Shown here piece after piece: positions 17,511 to 26,825 of a DNA stretch of 64,000 bases. Where the stretch lies: contig JAPPIK010000033.1 of the NCBI GenBank assembly GCA_028820655.1, positions 1 through 64,000 on the forward strand. The letters run 5' to 3'. The notes below the pieces were generated by a model, which saw nothing but the letters and a program-made list of their open reading frames with translations, had not been told where the DNA came from and made no database searches. The translations under genes were made by a program, and so were the position numbers. The DNA comes from Candidatus Poribacteria bacterium. GTDB lineage: Bacteria; Poribacteria; WGA-4E; JAJDTR01. Position 1 is the stretch's first letter, and each line of letters begins with the position of its first letter.

Positions 17511-18029
17511 TTAGTCTTTTCCTGATGGCACTTGAGATTTTCCGCCGCCGAACACTCCTCGAAACCATCCACGCGATTTAGTCTCGGCTGTTTCTGTGAC
17601 ACTCGCTTTCAGACTCATCAATTCTGTTTGGACCTGTTTAATTCTTTGTTCAAGTTCCTCATTCTGAGTTTGAAGTTCCTCTTTCTCGCGTTTTAATTCA
17701 GCAATGTCTTCCTGTAGCACCGTGAGATGCAGTACTTGGCAGGCTAGGTTTTCAATTAAATCCGATGTCGGGATATTGAAGGCAAGTTTTGTAATGAGGA
17801 CGGATAACCCATCCACACTTAGCATGAACGCAGTTTGGTGGTCTTCGGTCTCCCTCTTTTCACCTCCAAAGAGTGTTTCAAGCAACTCGTCGCCTTGAGA
17901 GGTTATCACTGGTTCAACGAACAAATATGGTTTGATATCTTCATCTTCGCGGGCCAATGCGTTCGTAATGATGTCCTCGTCCACGCCGATGATGCCGGCG
18001 ATGTCGGGAACACTTAGCCGTTGGGGCAT
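17511..18029 (-). CDS. Hypothetical coiled-coil protein with HTH-like N-terminus
   Basis: A 172-residue soluble protein, not recognised. Residues 4-25 (RLSVPDIAGIIGVDEDIITN) resemble a helix-turn-helix of the kind that opens MerR-like or phage regulators. The centre is hydrophobic (AFMLSVDGLSVLITKLAFN). Residues 105-150 form a strong coiled coil with heptad leucine/glutamate spacing (LKREKEELQTQNEELEQRI), and the tail is basic and glycine-rich. It may be a DNA-binding oligomer, but this is inferred from shape only. The start has AGGAG nine bases upstream. Confidence 0.6.
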   Translation of the reverse strand: MPQRLSVPDIAGIIGVDEDIITNALAREDEDIKPYLFVEPVITSQGDELLETLFGGEKRETEDHQTAFMLSVDGLSVLITKLAFNIPTSDLIENLACQVLHLTVLQEDIAELKREKEELQTQNEELEQRIKQVQTELMSLKASVTETAETKSRGWFRGVFGGGKSQVPSGKD

Positions 18030-18136
18030 GCTTAATTCTCCTGACTCACATGTCTCAATCGAAAAATCGACATTCGCACCACGCTGTCTGCGATCTATCG
18101 AAGTTCAGCTAAAGAGATTTCGCACACTACTGTCGA

Positions 18137-18706
18137 TCAAACCAATTTCTTGTGATGGGGAACATGGGTTTGTAATAGCCGAATAAGGCGCCGGGCGTAG
18201 CTCCAACTTGATATTACAATGAAGACTAGTCCAGCACAGAGCACATAGAACGAAATCGAGCCGGCAAAATCCACAACGTAAAGTATCAAAGCAATTGAAA
18301 GGAACACGGTAGCGCACTTGCCCCATCGATTGGATCTTGTGACGAACCGGACTTGATAGGCGAGATAGGTACTACCTACAATTATGAAAACATCCCTTAT
18401 GACAACGAGCCCGAATACCCACAGGGGAAAATCATAATGCTTCGAGTGGACAAGTCCAAATAGCGCAGCGCCTATCACGAGTTTGTCTGCTATCGGATCG
18501 AGGATTTTTCCCAAATCGGAGGGTAATTTGAACCGTCGAGCCACATAGCCATCCAGAAGGTCGGTCAACACTGCGAGACTACCTAGTGCCAGTGTGATAG
18601 TCCGCTCATAATGAACGATGCTAAGATAAATGAATGGCGCTAGAACAAGCCTAGACAAAGACAGCAGGTTGCTGACATAGACGAAATCTCGCCTGATTAT
18701 TTGCAT
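18137..18706 (-). CDS. CDP-alcohol phosphatidyltransferase (PgsA-like)
   Basis: A 189-residue inner membrane enzyme with five to six hydrophobic helices. The diagnostic DG(x)2AR(x)8G(x)3D(x)3D motif is complete: DLLDGYVARR, then G, then DPIADK with correct spacing; the aspartates bind the metal and catalyse transfer. It probably makes phosphatidylglycerol phosphate from CDP-diacylglycerol and glycerol-3-phosphate (pgsA), as judged by length and the opening NLLSLSRLVLAPF. A frame extending to 18856 exists, but the ATG at 18706 has a good AGGA site (GCAGGACACGGGG) and gives the normal family length. A second enzyme of this superfamily is at 45334. Confidence 0.85.
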   Translation of the reverse strand: MQIIRRDFVYVSNLLSLSRLVLAPFIYLSIVHYERTITLALGSLAVLTDLLDGYVARRFKLPSDLGKILDPIADKLVIGAALFGLVHSKHYDFPLWVFGLVVIRDVFIIVGSTYLAYQVRFVTRSNRWGKCATVFLSIALILYVVDFAGSISFYVLCAGLVFIVISSWSYARRLIRLLQTHVPHHKKLV

Positions 18707-19074
18707 CCCCGTGTCCTGCTTCAACTGATGTGGAGATGAGTGAAGTTGCATGGTGCCAATTCTTGTGCTAGAAAGGATCCATGTGTGGCAAGCATAATCC
18801 AGTAGATATGGGGCGATGAACCGCACCCTAACGTGATGTGCTTGCGGACGCGCCAAGAGAACATCAATCTGGCAACGTAATTCAACGGACTAGTGATGTA
18901 TGGTGAGCCCTGATGGAACTGCACTATTGGGTTTACCGTCGCGGAACTCTTTTGTAATCGACAACTCGGTTGCGCCCGGAGTGGTTTCATTGAGGCACAA
19001 TTAACTCAAATCGACAACGTCTCGATCAAACTGCGAATCGGCACACCGCCGAATCCCTCAATTGTTTAAATTCT
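18707..19074. other. Intergenic region of about 370 bases
   Basis: It lies between the PgsA-like gene start and the Lon-N gene end, both on the minus strand. In-frame extension of the PgsA-like frame continues here to 18856 but has no family similarity. I see no RNA gene, repeat or clear promoter. Confidence 0.5.
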
Positions 19075-19731
19075 TCAATTATTTCGAGCGATAACCTGTA
19101 CTCTTAATCTGTGATTTTCTCGTTTTAGAAGCCTGGCCTCCTCGGCAAGAAGCTGATTAAGTGGAAAAGTTTCCAGAAGTTCCTGTTTCTCTTCAAGTGA
19201 GATGTGAAGCCTAACCCCAATCTGATATGCCAAATGGCGCGGATCTTGAGGAATCACTTCTGGAGGCTCCCAATCGAAAAACAGTTGTCGCAGTAAGGCC
19301 TCGTAATCTTCGTATAGTTCGCGTGTTTCCGATGCAACCGGTGTCAAACCCTTATCTCCTCCTAAATCCGGCACGTTTGGTACTCGAACACGGCCCACTA
19401 GGTAAGGAAGATTGTGTTGAATTTCTAGAATCTCAAATCGGTATTGGCCAGATGTCATGAGGTTCATCCGACCGCCGTCCAATCGATCTACCTCAAGAAT
19501 CTGCGCCGCTGTTCCAACATGATATGGTTCGGCAGGCTCCCCAGTTTCGTTTCCTTCTTTGATGAGGACAACCCCAAATGGCGATTCATTCTCCAAGCAA
19601 AGCCGAATCATCAACTGATATCGTTCTTCAAAGATGTGTAATGGTAAGATGCCACCGGGGAATAGAACAACGTTTAACGGGAAAAGTGGAAGTTCCTGTT
19701 CTGATGGAACTTCGATAGAATCAATGTTCAC
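19075..19731 (-). CDS. Stand-alone Lon N-terminal (LON substrate-binding) domain protein
   Basis: A 218-residue protein made only of the domain found at the front of Lon protease. LPLFPLNVVLFPGGILPLHIFEERY at residues 14-38 is the domain signature (a PUA-like fold), and SPFGVVLIKEG and GTAAQILEVDRL are its next conserved strands. The ATPase and protease parts are absent. The C-terminal third is a helical bundle (YEALLRQLFFDW; LSLEEKQELLETFPLNQLL) as in other stand-alone members. Such proteins are thought to bind unfolded or specific protein segments; the role is unproven. It is a single gene with a cytoplasmic product. Confidence 0.85.
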   Translation of the reverse strand: MNIDSIEVPSEQELPLFPLNVVLFPGGILPLHIFEERYQLMIRLCLENESPFGVVLIKEGNETGEPAEPYHVGTAAQILEVDRLDGGRMNLMTSGQYRFEILEIQHNLPYLVGRVRVPNVPDLGGDKGLTPVASETRELYEDYEALLRQLFFDWEPPEVIPQDPRHLAYQIGVRLHISLEEKQELLETFPLNQLLAEEARLLKRENHRLRVQVIARNN

Positions 19732-19939
19732 TGGATCGCTCCTTGAACTGAAGACAATTCACCCATGACGCCGATTTCAAGTTTAGCACACCATCAAACG
19801 CGTGTCAATAGAAACTTGCCAATCCATTTCAAACGAAGATTAACGGAACCCGCTTGACAACATTTGAATTACTCGTGGCTGCTAGCCCTATCGCCGCTTT
19901 AGCTTGCATCTCAATCCACTCTTGGGAGGAACGATAATC

Positions 19940-20431
19940 ATGTTAGAAAATTGGGTATCATCGCTATCAAATTGCAAAAGCGCAGTATTAAAAATCTCGA
20001 ACTGTTTTTTGGCACGCACCCAAGTCGAAGAGATTGAGGATGATTGCGGTACAAAGGGAGCTAAAGCTGTCTGGGAAGGTGAAGCGGGCGAAAGCCTACT
20101 CAAAGTCAACGCACCTGATTGGAAAAGCAACATTGAAATTGGCGGCGATACTCCACCGTCTGTAGAATACCGGCAACAGGGCGACCGGAGGCAAATCTCC
20201 GTGCGCAATCCAAAGGACGTTTCGTTTGAGATTGACCAAAAAACGCTCAATAGGATCACTACTGCAAAAGGAGCATGCATTGCTGCCGTCGCCGGAGCGG
20301 GTGTAGGATTACTCGGTTGGTTGCTGTTGGCAATTGCAAATCGGACATCCTTAGTTATGGAAAAACCGGAAGCCAAATCACCCCCTTTGCGTACATCTAA
20401 TTCAAATGATGCTGGCAATGACTTGGCCTAA
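19940..20431 (+). CDS. Hypothetical membrane-anchored protein, 163 residues
   Basis: Not recognised. Residues 1-110 are polar and probably form a small domain. Around residues 115-137 there is one hydrophobic segment rich in glycine and alanine (IAAVAGAGVGLLGWLLLAIA), then a short polar tail. That fits a tail-anchored protein with the main domain in the cytoplasm. The ATG at 19940 has a strong GGGAGGA site, so I prefer it to the TTG at 19904. It has no clear operon partner; the next gene starts 276 bases on. Confidence 0.6.
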   Translation: MLENWVSSLSNCKSAVLKISNCFLARTQVEEIEDDCGTKGAKAVWEGEAGESLLKVNAPDWKSNIEIGGDTPPSVEYRQQGDRRQISVRNPKDVSFEIDQKTLNRITTAKGACIAAVAGAGVGLLGWLLLAIANRTSLVMEKPEAKSPPLRTSNSNDAGNDLA

Positions 20432-20707
20432 GAATCAAACCCTTTCGTACCGTTGAGTTTTTCAAATCGAAAATATCTGTAGTTGCGGTCAGGTTGTTAC
20501 CACGATACTCGGCTATGCATTGACGAATTTCTTCGCTCCGAAAAATGATTCGCAAACGGGACCTTAACCTCACGAACCAATGACTTTGCTAAAAAGGTTC
20601 AAATTGACAGGAAATATTTGAGCCCAGCGTCGAACGTAGGCGATAAAAATTCTTCCCTACGTGCAACTCAAACGTAGCCACCTATTGATTGCTTGGCCAG
20701 GAGTCCG

Positions 20708-22048
20708 ATGGATCAACTTGAGACAATACTCATCGTCGATGATGAGCCGGATACAGTTATGATCTTACGAGATCGACTGGAGATGGACAACTACAAAGTG
20801 ATCACTGCGTCCAGTGGGGAAGCCGCCTTAGAACAGATTGATCGGGACCTACCAGATTTAGTACTCTTGGATATCCAAATGCCGGGGATGGACGGATTAG
20901 AAACACTAACAGAAATCCACCAGAAATTTCCAGGGTTGTTAGTTACGATGCTAACCGCGCACGGTTCAATCCAACGAGCGGTCGAGGCGACAAAACTTGG
21001 CGCATACGATTTTCTGGAAAAGCCGTTCAAGTCGGAACATATTAAGGAAAAGGTCGACAAGGCGCTTGAACATCATCGCGCAATGAAACAGAGTGAAAGA
21101 GATCAACTCATCCATAGCTACGAGGAGATAATCGGAGAGAGTCCACAGATTCTGCAGGTGTTGAAAGTCATCGAAAAGGTGGCTAGCACGAATTCTACCG
21201 TGCTCATACACGGCGAAAGCGGTACCGGTAAGGAACTCGTTGCCCGTGCACTTCACCGAAATAGCGCTTTCGCAGAGAAAGAGATGGTTGTTGTAAACTG
21301 CGCCTCCATCCCGGTCAATCTTTTGGAAAGCGAACTATTTGGCCATGAACGAGGCGCATTTACGGGAGCAATTTATCAGAAGATCGGGAAATTTGAACGT
21401 GCCGATGGAAGTTCGCTTTTTCTCGACGAGATAGGCGACATGCCGGTAGCGCTGCAAGCCAAGTTGCTGCGTGCGATCCAAGAACAGGAGATTGAGCGCG
21501 TCGGTGGCACGCATGTAATTCGCGTTAAGGTTCGAATCATAGCGGCCACCAATCACGATCTTCGTCAAGGAATTGAGGACGGGACATTTCGCCAAGACCT
21601 CTATTATCGACTCAACATGATACCAATTCATCTTCTCCCATTGCGAGACCGGCAGGAGGACGTCGGAGTTCTATCCGAGTATTTCCTGAATAAACATAGT
21701 AAAGCCCATGGCCAATCGGTTCGGATTATTAGTCAGAAAGCGAGAGATCTTCTTATGCATTATGATTGGCCCGGTAATGTACGCGAATTGGAATACTCAA
21801 TCTTGCGCGCTGTTCTTTTTGCAGAGGGTGAAGCTATCTTGCCAAAGCATCTTCCAGATGAAATTCAATTCCCGAAGAAGCGAGCATACAATGATATTCC
21901 CATCGGCATGACGATGAAAGAAATGGAGAAAGAGCTTATCCTTAAGACGCTTGATCGCATGGGTGGCAACCGTACACGGACAGCGGCAGCTTTGGGCATT
22001 AGTCTTCGAGCGCTGCAATACAGGTTGAAAGGCTATTCCGTGGAGTGA
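20708..22048 (+). CDS. Sigma-54-dependent response regulator (NtrC family)
   Basis: A 446-residue transcription activator. Residues 3-120 are a receiver domain (ILIVDDEPDT with acidic pocket, LVLLDIQMPGMDG with the phosphorylated aspartate, and the lysine of DFLEKPF). Residues 140-375 are the sigma-54 interaction AAA+ ATPase: GESGTGKE is Walker A, GAFTGA contacts sigma-54, and LFLDEIGDMP is Walker B. Residues 400-446 are a Fis-type helix-turn-helix (NRTRTAAALGISLRALQYRLK). I chose the ATG at 20708 over the TTG at 20693 because CAGGAG lies ahead. No partner histidine kinase is in the window. The FGE-like gene follows after three bases, so the two are surely co-transcribed. Confidence 0.93.
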   Translation: MDQLETILIVDDEPDTVMILRDRLEMDNYKVITASSGEAALEQIDRDLPDLVLLDIQMPGMDGLETLTEIHQKFPGLLVTMLTAHGSIQRAVEATKLGAYDFLEKPFKSEHIKEKVDKALEHHRAMKQSERDQLIHSYEEIIGESPQILQVLKVIEKVASTNSTVLIHGESGTGKELVARALHRNSAFAEKEMVVVNCASIPVNLLESELFGHERGAFTGAIYQKIGKFERADGSSLFLDEIGDMPVALQAKLLRAIQEQEIERVGGTHVIRVKVRIIAATNHDLRQGIEDGTFRQDLYYRLNMIPIHLLPLRDRQEDVGVLSEYFLNKHSKAHGQSVRIISQKARDLLMHYDWPGNVRELEYSILRAVLFAEGEAILPKHLPDEIQFPKKRAYNDIPIGMTMKEMEKELILKTLDRMGGNRTRTAAALGISLRALQYRLKGYSVE

Positions 22049-22051
22049 AGT

Positions 22052-22768
22052 ATGGTGTCACCTTCTGATGATTTCATTGAGCCGAAAACGGTGGTGATTC
22101 CCGGCGGTGAATTTCTAATGGGCAGTGAAACCGGCGCCGCTAACGAGGCGCCGGTGCATTGTGTATGGATTGACAGCTTTGCATTGACAGCCTTGCCAAT
22201 TACGAACAGGGAGTATTTGGTGTTTGTGCAAACGACTGGACATCGACCGCCACCGTTCTGGGATAGCCCGCGGTTCGGGCATCCCGACCAACCGGTAGTG
22301 GGATCGAGTTGGTATGACGCAATCGCATATTGCGAGTGGATTCGCGGATTGACCGGTAAGCCGTTCCGCCTGCCAACGGAAGCGGAACGTGAGAAAGCTG
22401 CACGCGGGGGAATAGAAGGACAAGATTATCCATGGGGAAATGAACTGCCGGCCGATTTTCTCGGCGGGCGAAACTCATCACTTCCGCTAGTCGGGACCGA
22501 GGGACCGAATGGCTACGGGTTGTTCAACATGTCGGAAGGGGTCCACGAGTGGTGCTTGGACGCCTATGATGCTGAATATTATGAGATTTCGCCGCGTCGC
22601 AATCCGGAAGGACCGAAAAATAGTAGCCGCCGTGTGGCGCGCGGAGGTTCTTGGCGTCACCGAGTGCGATTTGCACGCTGCGCTGCGCGAAGTAGCCTCG
22701 CACCGGAAAAACAATTCAGCGACTTCGGATTTCGCTGTGCATTGACAATTGAGCGAACCGAAAACTAG
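22052..22768 (+). CDS. Formylglycine-generating-enzyme-like (SUMF1/FGE-sulfatase) protein
   Basis: A 238-residue single-domain protein of the SUMF1 family. VVIPGGEFLMGS at the N-terminus, the central WYDAIAYCEWI and FRLPTEAEREKAARGG, DYPWGNE, GYGLFNMSEGVHEWC and the C-terminal RRVARGGSWRH with DFGFRC are the fold's standard motifs. True formylglycine-generating enzymes use a cysteine pair around the RGGSW segment; here I see one cysteine in FARCAARSS and no clear second one, so catalysis on sulfatases is doubtful and a binding or regulatory role is possible. It lies directly after the NtrC-type regulator, overlaps the longest possible miaA frame, and has no signal peptide. Confidence 0.85.
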   Translation: MVSPSDDFIEPKTVVIPGGEFLMGSETGAANEAPVHCVWIDSFALTALPITNREYLVFVQTTGHRPPPFWDSPRFGHPDQPVVGSSWYDAIAYCEWIRGLTGKPFRLPTEAEREKAARGGIEGQDYPWGNELPADFLGGRNSSLPLVGTEGPNGYGLFNMSEGVHEWCLDAYDAEYYEISPRRNPEGPKNSSRRVARGGSWRHRVRFARCAARSSLAPEKQFSDFGFRCALTIERTEN

Positions 22769-22784
22769 GCGTGATTTCATTGCT

Positions 22785-23723
22785 ATGGATTCTCCGTTGA
22801 TTTTCATTCTTGGTCCAACAGCCATTGGAAAAACCGAGATTGCTCTCCCGCTGGCGCAGCGGATAAATGCCGAGATTGTTTCGTTGGATTCGCGGCAACT
22901 TTACCGTCAAATGAACATCGGTACTGCAAAGCCGACGCTTGCGCAACGAGAGACGATACCGCATCACGTGATTGATTGCGTTGATATCGATCAGCAATTC
23001 ACCGTGGCGGATTACCAACGGCGCTTTGACAAATCGCTCGCTGAAATTCGGGAACGGCACCGGCGGGCACTGGTTGTTGGGGGAGCGGGTTTGTACTTTC
23101 GTGCCGTGGTTGATGGCCTTTTTCCCGGTCCTAGCGCCGATTTCGCGATTCGTGAACGGCTCCGCCAGGAGGCGGATGGGCATGGTGCATTAGCACTACA
23201 TGAACGCCTGCACCAGTGTGATCCCGAGTCCGCTGCACGTATTCATCCCAATAATACGGTACGAGTGATTCGGGCGTTAGAGGTTTTCGAACTAACGGGC
23301 AAGCCCATCTCTGCGTTACAAGTACAGTGGAAACACCCTGCGCCGCGCTATGAATTTCGTTCATTCGGTCTAGACATGCCGCGGGAGCAGCTTTACGATC
23401 GAATTGAAACCCGTGCTGACAGAATGATGGCAATCGGCTTAATCGAGGAGGTCAAGGGGATAATTGATGCCGGATACCCATCCGATTGCGTTGCTTTGAG
23501 TAGTTTTGGTTACAAGGAGATAATCGATTATCTTAACGGACAATTGACGCTTTTTGAAGCAGTGGCATTGCTCAAACAAAACACCCGCCGCTTTGCAAAG
23601 CGTCAGTTAACATGGTTTCGAAGCGACACTCGGATCGAGTGGAGGGATCTTTCCTTGTTTTCGTCGATTGAAGATATAGTCGACGACCTTGTGGAGACGA
23701 GCAATGGCAAAACCCTGCGATGA
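22785..23723 (+). CDS. miaA: tRNA dimethylallyltransferase MiaA
   Basis: A 312-residue enzyme that adds a dimethylallyl group to A37 of tRNAs reading UNN codons. The P-loop is LGPTAIGKTE at residues 7-16, DSRQLYRQMNIGTAKP binds the tRNA base, and VGGAGLYFRAVVDGL and RNNTVR-type HPNNTVRVIRALEVF are the later conserved blocks; QNTRRFAKRQLTWFR near the C-terminus is also typical. A TTG 12 codons upstream (22749) would overlap the FGE-like gene; I prefer the ATG at 22785, which gives normal length. It is the third gene of the run beginning with the NtrC-type regulator, with 16 bases between. Confidence 0.92.
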   Translation: MDSPLIFILGPTAIGKTEIALPLAQRINAEIVSLDSRQLYRQMNIGTAKPTLAQRETIPHHVIDCVDIDQQFTVADYQRRFDKSLAEIRERHRRALVVGGAGLYFRAVVDGLFPGPSADFAIRERLRQEADGHGALALHERLHQCDPESAARIHPNNTVRVIRALEVFELTGKPISALQVQWKHPAPRYEFRSFGLDMPREQLYDRIETRADRMMAIGLIEEVKGIIDAGYPSDCVALSSFGYKEIIDYLNGQLTLFEAVALLKQNTRRFAKRQLTWFRSDTRIEWRDLSLFSSIEDIVDDLVETSNGKTLR

Positions 23724-23825
23724 GGAATGTTACTCCGGTACGGAGACAATGCACTGTTGATTGTTGTAGGAGTGTGTCCGGAGTCTCGCATGCGGACACT
23801 TCCACCACTTTCGTGAAAATACATA

Positions 23826-24629
23826 ATGATGGACATTACAGAAACCCTTGATCACCTCAATTTAGTTCTGGCAATTGTTATTTTGGCGTTTCTTTGGAGT
23901 CTGGAAACATGGCTGCCTCTATACCGCGAACGTCAAGATAATCGTTTGAAGCACGCTGCCAGAAACCTTGTATTTGCGTTTTTCAATACGGTGGTTGTCG
24001 CCTTGCTGTTTTCCGGTATCATTACAATGGTGGCCGATTGGAACCGGAACCGGGGATTTGGACTGCTGCATCTTTTGGATTTAACGCCAACGATTGAAAC
24101 TGTGGTAGCATTGCTCATGTTCGACGGCTGGATGTATCTTTGGCACCGTGCAAATCACGAAATCCCGTTTCTCTGGCGATTTCACCGTATGCATCATAGC
24201 GACCGTGAGATGGATGTCACCTCCGCAACGCGATTCCATACCGGCGAACTCATTTTCTCGTCAATCCTGAGACTAGGGGTAATCTCTCTGTTGGGTCTTG
24301 AATTGTGGCAGTTGGTGCTGTACGAGGTGATGCTGTTACCGGTCATCCAATTCCATCACAGCAACGTCAATCTACCTGAAAGATGGGACAAATTTCTGAG
24401 AATGATCATCGTGTCTCCCAACATGCATCGTGTGCACCACTCGCGAATTCAACCCGAGACAGATTCTAACTATTCAAGTGTTTTCTCGTTTTGGGACCGA
24501 TTGGCGCACACCTTTCGCCGCCGAGAGGATGTAGAAGCGATTGAGTTTGGATTGATTGACTTTGACGACCGTGAGTGGCAAACTGTCCTTGGAATGTTGA
24601 GGACCCCATTCAAGGCAAGAGAAAAGTAG
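23826..24629 (+). CDS. Fatty acid hydroxylase / sterol desaturase superfamily protein
   Basis: A 267-residue integral membrane di-iron enzyme. The histidine clusters are in order: HRANHE (HxxxH) near residue 108, HRMHHSD (HxxHH) near residue 121, HHSNVN near 177 and HRVHHSR near 200. Together they bind two irons. Four to five hydrophobic helices surround them, with the first at residues 10-30. The family hydroxylates or desaturates lipid tails or isoprenoids; which lipid cannot be told. Two adjacent ATGs open the gene; the ribosome site is poor. It is separate from the upstream miaA by about 100 bases that include a small stem (GTGTCCG/CGGACAC near 23775). Confidence 0.88.
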   Translation: MMDITETLDHLNLVLAIVILAFLWSLETWLPLYRERQDNRLKHAARNLVFAFFNTVVVALLFSGIITMVADWNRNRGFGLLHLLDLTPTIETVVALLMFDGWMYLWHRANHEIPFLWRFHRMHHSDREMDVTSATRFHTGELIFSSILRLGVISLLGLELWQLVLYEVMLLPVIQFHHSNVNLPERWDKFLRMIIVSPNMHRVHHSRIQPETDSNYSSVFSFWDRLAHTFRRREDVEAIEFGLIDFDDREWQTVLGMLRTPFKAREK

Positions 24630-24849
24630 ATTGACACAGATGAAAATAAGAAGCGCAATTTTCGTAGGAGGAAAATACCAGAATTATTGTGGTTTTGCCC
24701 AATATTGAGAAAAACGTGCAATCCCCTATAACTTCGACTGCGAACGTTTTCGGGAAAACATCCTACAAGCGGTCAATGTTAGAATGCCGACGCATTAGAT
24801 TAGTCAGAACATCGATATTGACAAAATCATAGACGTTTTCAAGTTGCTA

Positions 24850-26583
24850 ATGCCTCGAAATATCGAACCCCATACTTATCTCATCCTAGCTCCAATTCTC
24901 CTCTTTTTTGCTGCCTTTCTGATATACCCCCTGCTATATATTTTAAAAGCCTCTTTCTGGATTGACGGCCGTTTCACATTCGCCTATTTTCAGTTAATGG
25001 TCACAGATGCAAACACCCGAGCATTAGTGGTTAACAGTTTTAAACTCGGCGTTTTTGTAACATTGGCAACAACTGTGGTGAGTGTGCCGCTCGCATACTT
25101 TTTCACCCGCTACCGTTTCCCCGGGCGTAGGTTGATGCAAGGCGTGATCCTTGTGCCGATGATAATGCCCCCCTTTGTCGGCGCCATCGGCATGAAGATG
25201 TTCTTTGGGTTGTACGGCAGTATTAACATGCTTTTGTCAAAGATAGGACTGATTAGCCCTAGCCAACCAGTTGACTGGTTTGGTGGCGGATTCTGGGGCG
25301 TGGTGCTCATGGCGACGTTGCATCTTTACCCCATAATGTACCTAAGCGTCGCCGCCGCTCTGGCGAATATCGATCCGAGTCTAGAGGAAGCGGCAGAGAA
25401 CATGGGAGCATCACGCTTCAAACTCTTTTGGACGGTAACAGCACGGCTAATGATGCCCGGTTATTTTGCTGGTGCCATTCTGGTTTTCATCTGGGCATTC
25501 ACAGATTTAGGCACCCCGTTGATTTTTGAATACAATGAAGTCATTGCGGTGCGAATTTTCCGGCAGGTTACCGATGCAAACGTCAATCCAATGGGATATG
25601 CGCTAGTCGTGCTCATTGTTGTGTTAACGGCGTCGGCATTCTATTTGTCCAAGCGGTGGACGCGTGGAAAGAACTATGAAATGATTGGACGCGGTCATGT
25701 AGGTTCACGTGACATCGCTGCGACCAAATTGATGTGCACGATGATTTACGCATTCGTCGGCGGACTAACTTTAGTGGCGCTGCTACCGCACATCAGCGTT
25801 GTGCTTGTTTCTCTAACGCCTGACGCCAGTCAGTGGCGTTTGAGTATTCTACCTAGGAGTTATACATTTGAACATTACCTCACGGTCTTTACCCATGAAG
25901 ATACACTTCCTAGCATTCTGAATAGTTTCAAATACAGTATCTTCAGTACTCTACTTGCAATGGCGATGGGAATAGGGATTGCATATCTACTTACACGTAA
26001 ATCTCTGCCATTTAGTAATCTGCTCGATGCAGTTGCTATGTTGCCATTAGCACTCCCCGGCATCGTCCTTGCTTTCGGCTATGTAGGTAGTTTTGCCGAT
26101 ACGTCGCCCGTACTCCGCCACATGCCAGAACGCATAATTGCGAGTGTCGATCCGCGCCAAAACCCGACTTTGCTACTGATTGTCAGTTACTCGGTAAGGC
26201 GGTTGCCATACATGCTTCGCTCAATATATGCCGGGCTGCAACAGACGAGTGTCACGTTTGAGGAAGCGTCACAAAATCTCGGGGCCAATTCGGCGCGTAC
26301 GCTTTTCAAGATCACAATTCCACTCATCATCGCAAACATAATTGCCGGGTCGATTCTTGTGTTTTCGTTCTCAATGTTGGAAGTGAGCGACAGCCTCGTG
26401 TTGGCTATGCGAGATGAATACAGCCCTATTACCAAAGCCATATGGAGTCTTTCACAGCGACCCGTTGGAGGCGAGTACATAGCAAGCGCACTAGGCGTAG
26501 TGGGCATGATAATACTGATTGGATGCTTGCTTGGTGCCGGACGGGCACTCGGTGGTCGACTGGGAGAGATTTTTAGGATCTGA
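24850..26583 (+). CDS. Double-domain ABC transporter permease, FbpB (iron III) type
   Basis: A 577-residue inner membrane protein with two fused permease domains, each of about six helices. The EAA loops that contact the ATPase are visible in each half: LEEAAENMGASRFKLFW near residue 180 and FEEASQNLGANSARTLFK near residue 475. This fused layout is typical of the ferric-ion/thiamine/spermidine-type FbpB and ThiP importers. No binding protein and no ATPase is adjacent; the MalK-type ATPase at 9929 is the only candidate in the window. The ATG at 24850 is two codons after a TTG. The 220 bases upstream hold nothing I recognise. Confidence 0.87.
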   Translation: MPRNIEPHTYLILAPILLFFAAFLIYPLLYILKASFWIDGRFTFAYFQLMVTDANTRALVVNSFKLGVFVTLATTVVSVPLAYFFTRYRFPGRRLMQGVILVPMIMPPFVGAIGMKMFFGLYGSINMLLSKIGLISPSQPVDWFGGGFWGVVLMATLHLYPIMYLSVAAALANIDPSLEEAAENMGASRFKLFWTVTARLMMPGYFAGAILVFIWAFTDLGTPLIFEYNEVIAVRIFRQVTDANVNPMGYALVVLIVVLTASAFYLSKRWTRGKNYEMIGRGHVGSRDIAATKLMCTMIYAFVGGLTLVALLPHISVVLVSLTPDASQWRLSILPRSYTFEHYLTVFTHEDTLPSILNSFKYSIFSTLLAMAMGIGIAYLLTRKSLPFSNLLDAVAMLPLALPGIVLAFGYVGSFADTSPVLRHMPERIIASVDPRQNPTLLLIVSYSVRRLPYMLRSIYAGLQQTSVTFEEASQNLGANSARTLFKITIPLIIANIIAGSILVFSFSMLEVSDSLVLAMRDEYSPITKAIWSLSQRPVGGEYIASALGVVGMIILIGCLLGAGRALGGRLGEIFRI

Positions 26584-26662
26584 TATTTGAAATTGGGCGA
26601 ACCGGCGCTTTTGTCCTTCCAATCCCTGAAACCCCATCAAATCGTGGGATACATTTTGCAAT

Positions 26663-26690
26663 TTCACCGCCGCAGAGCCTGTGATATAAT
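26663..26690 (+). promoter_or_regulatory. Promoter upstream of cmk-plsC
   Basis: A perfect TATAAT at 26685-26690 with a TGA extended -10 and a moderate -35 TTCACC at 26663-26668, 16 bases apart. It would leave a leader of about 130 bases before cmk. Confidence 0.5.
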
Positions 26691-26825
26691 GATGCATCTC
26701 CGACTTTTGCAGTAGCATGAAGGCAGAACGAGAGGTTTGTGCGTAACAGCAAAACTGACATCTCTACCATCGCATGATTGCATCGCGAGGTTTATTGGTG
26801 TTAGTTCAAATGAACGGAAAGCCAC

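Noticed and set aside
23775-23815. Short stem after miaA as a terminator
   Set aside because: The seven-base stem has no T-run after it; too weak to call.
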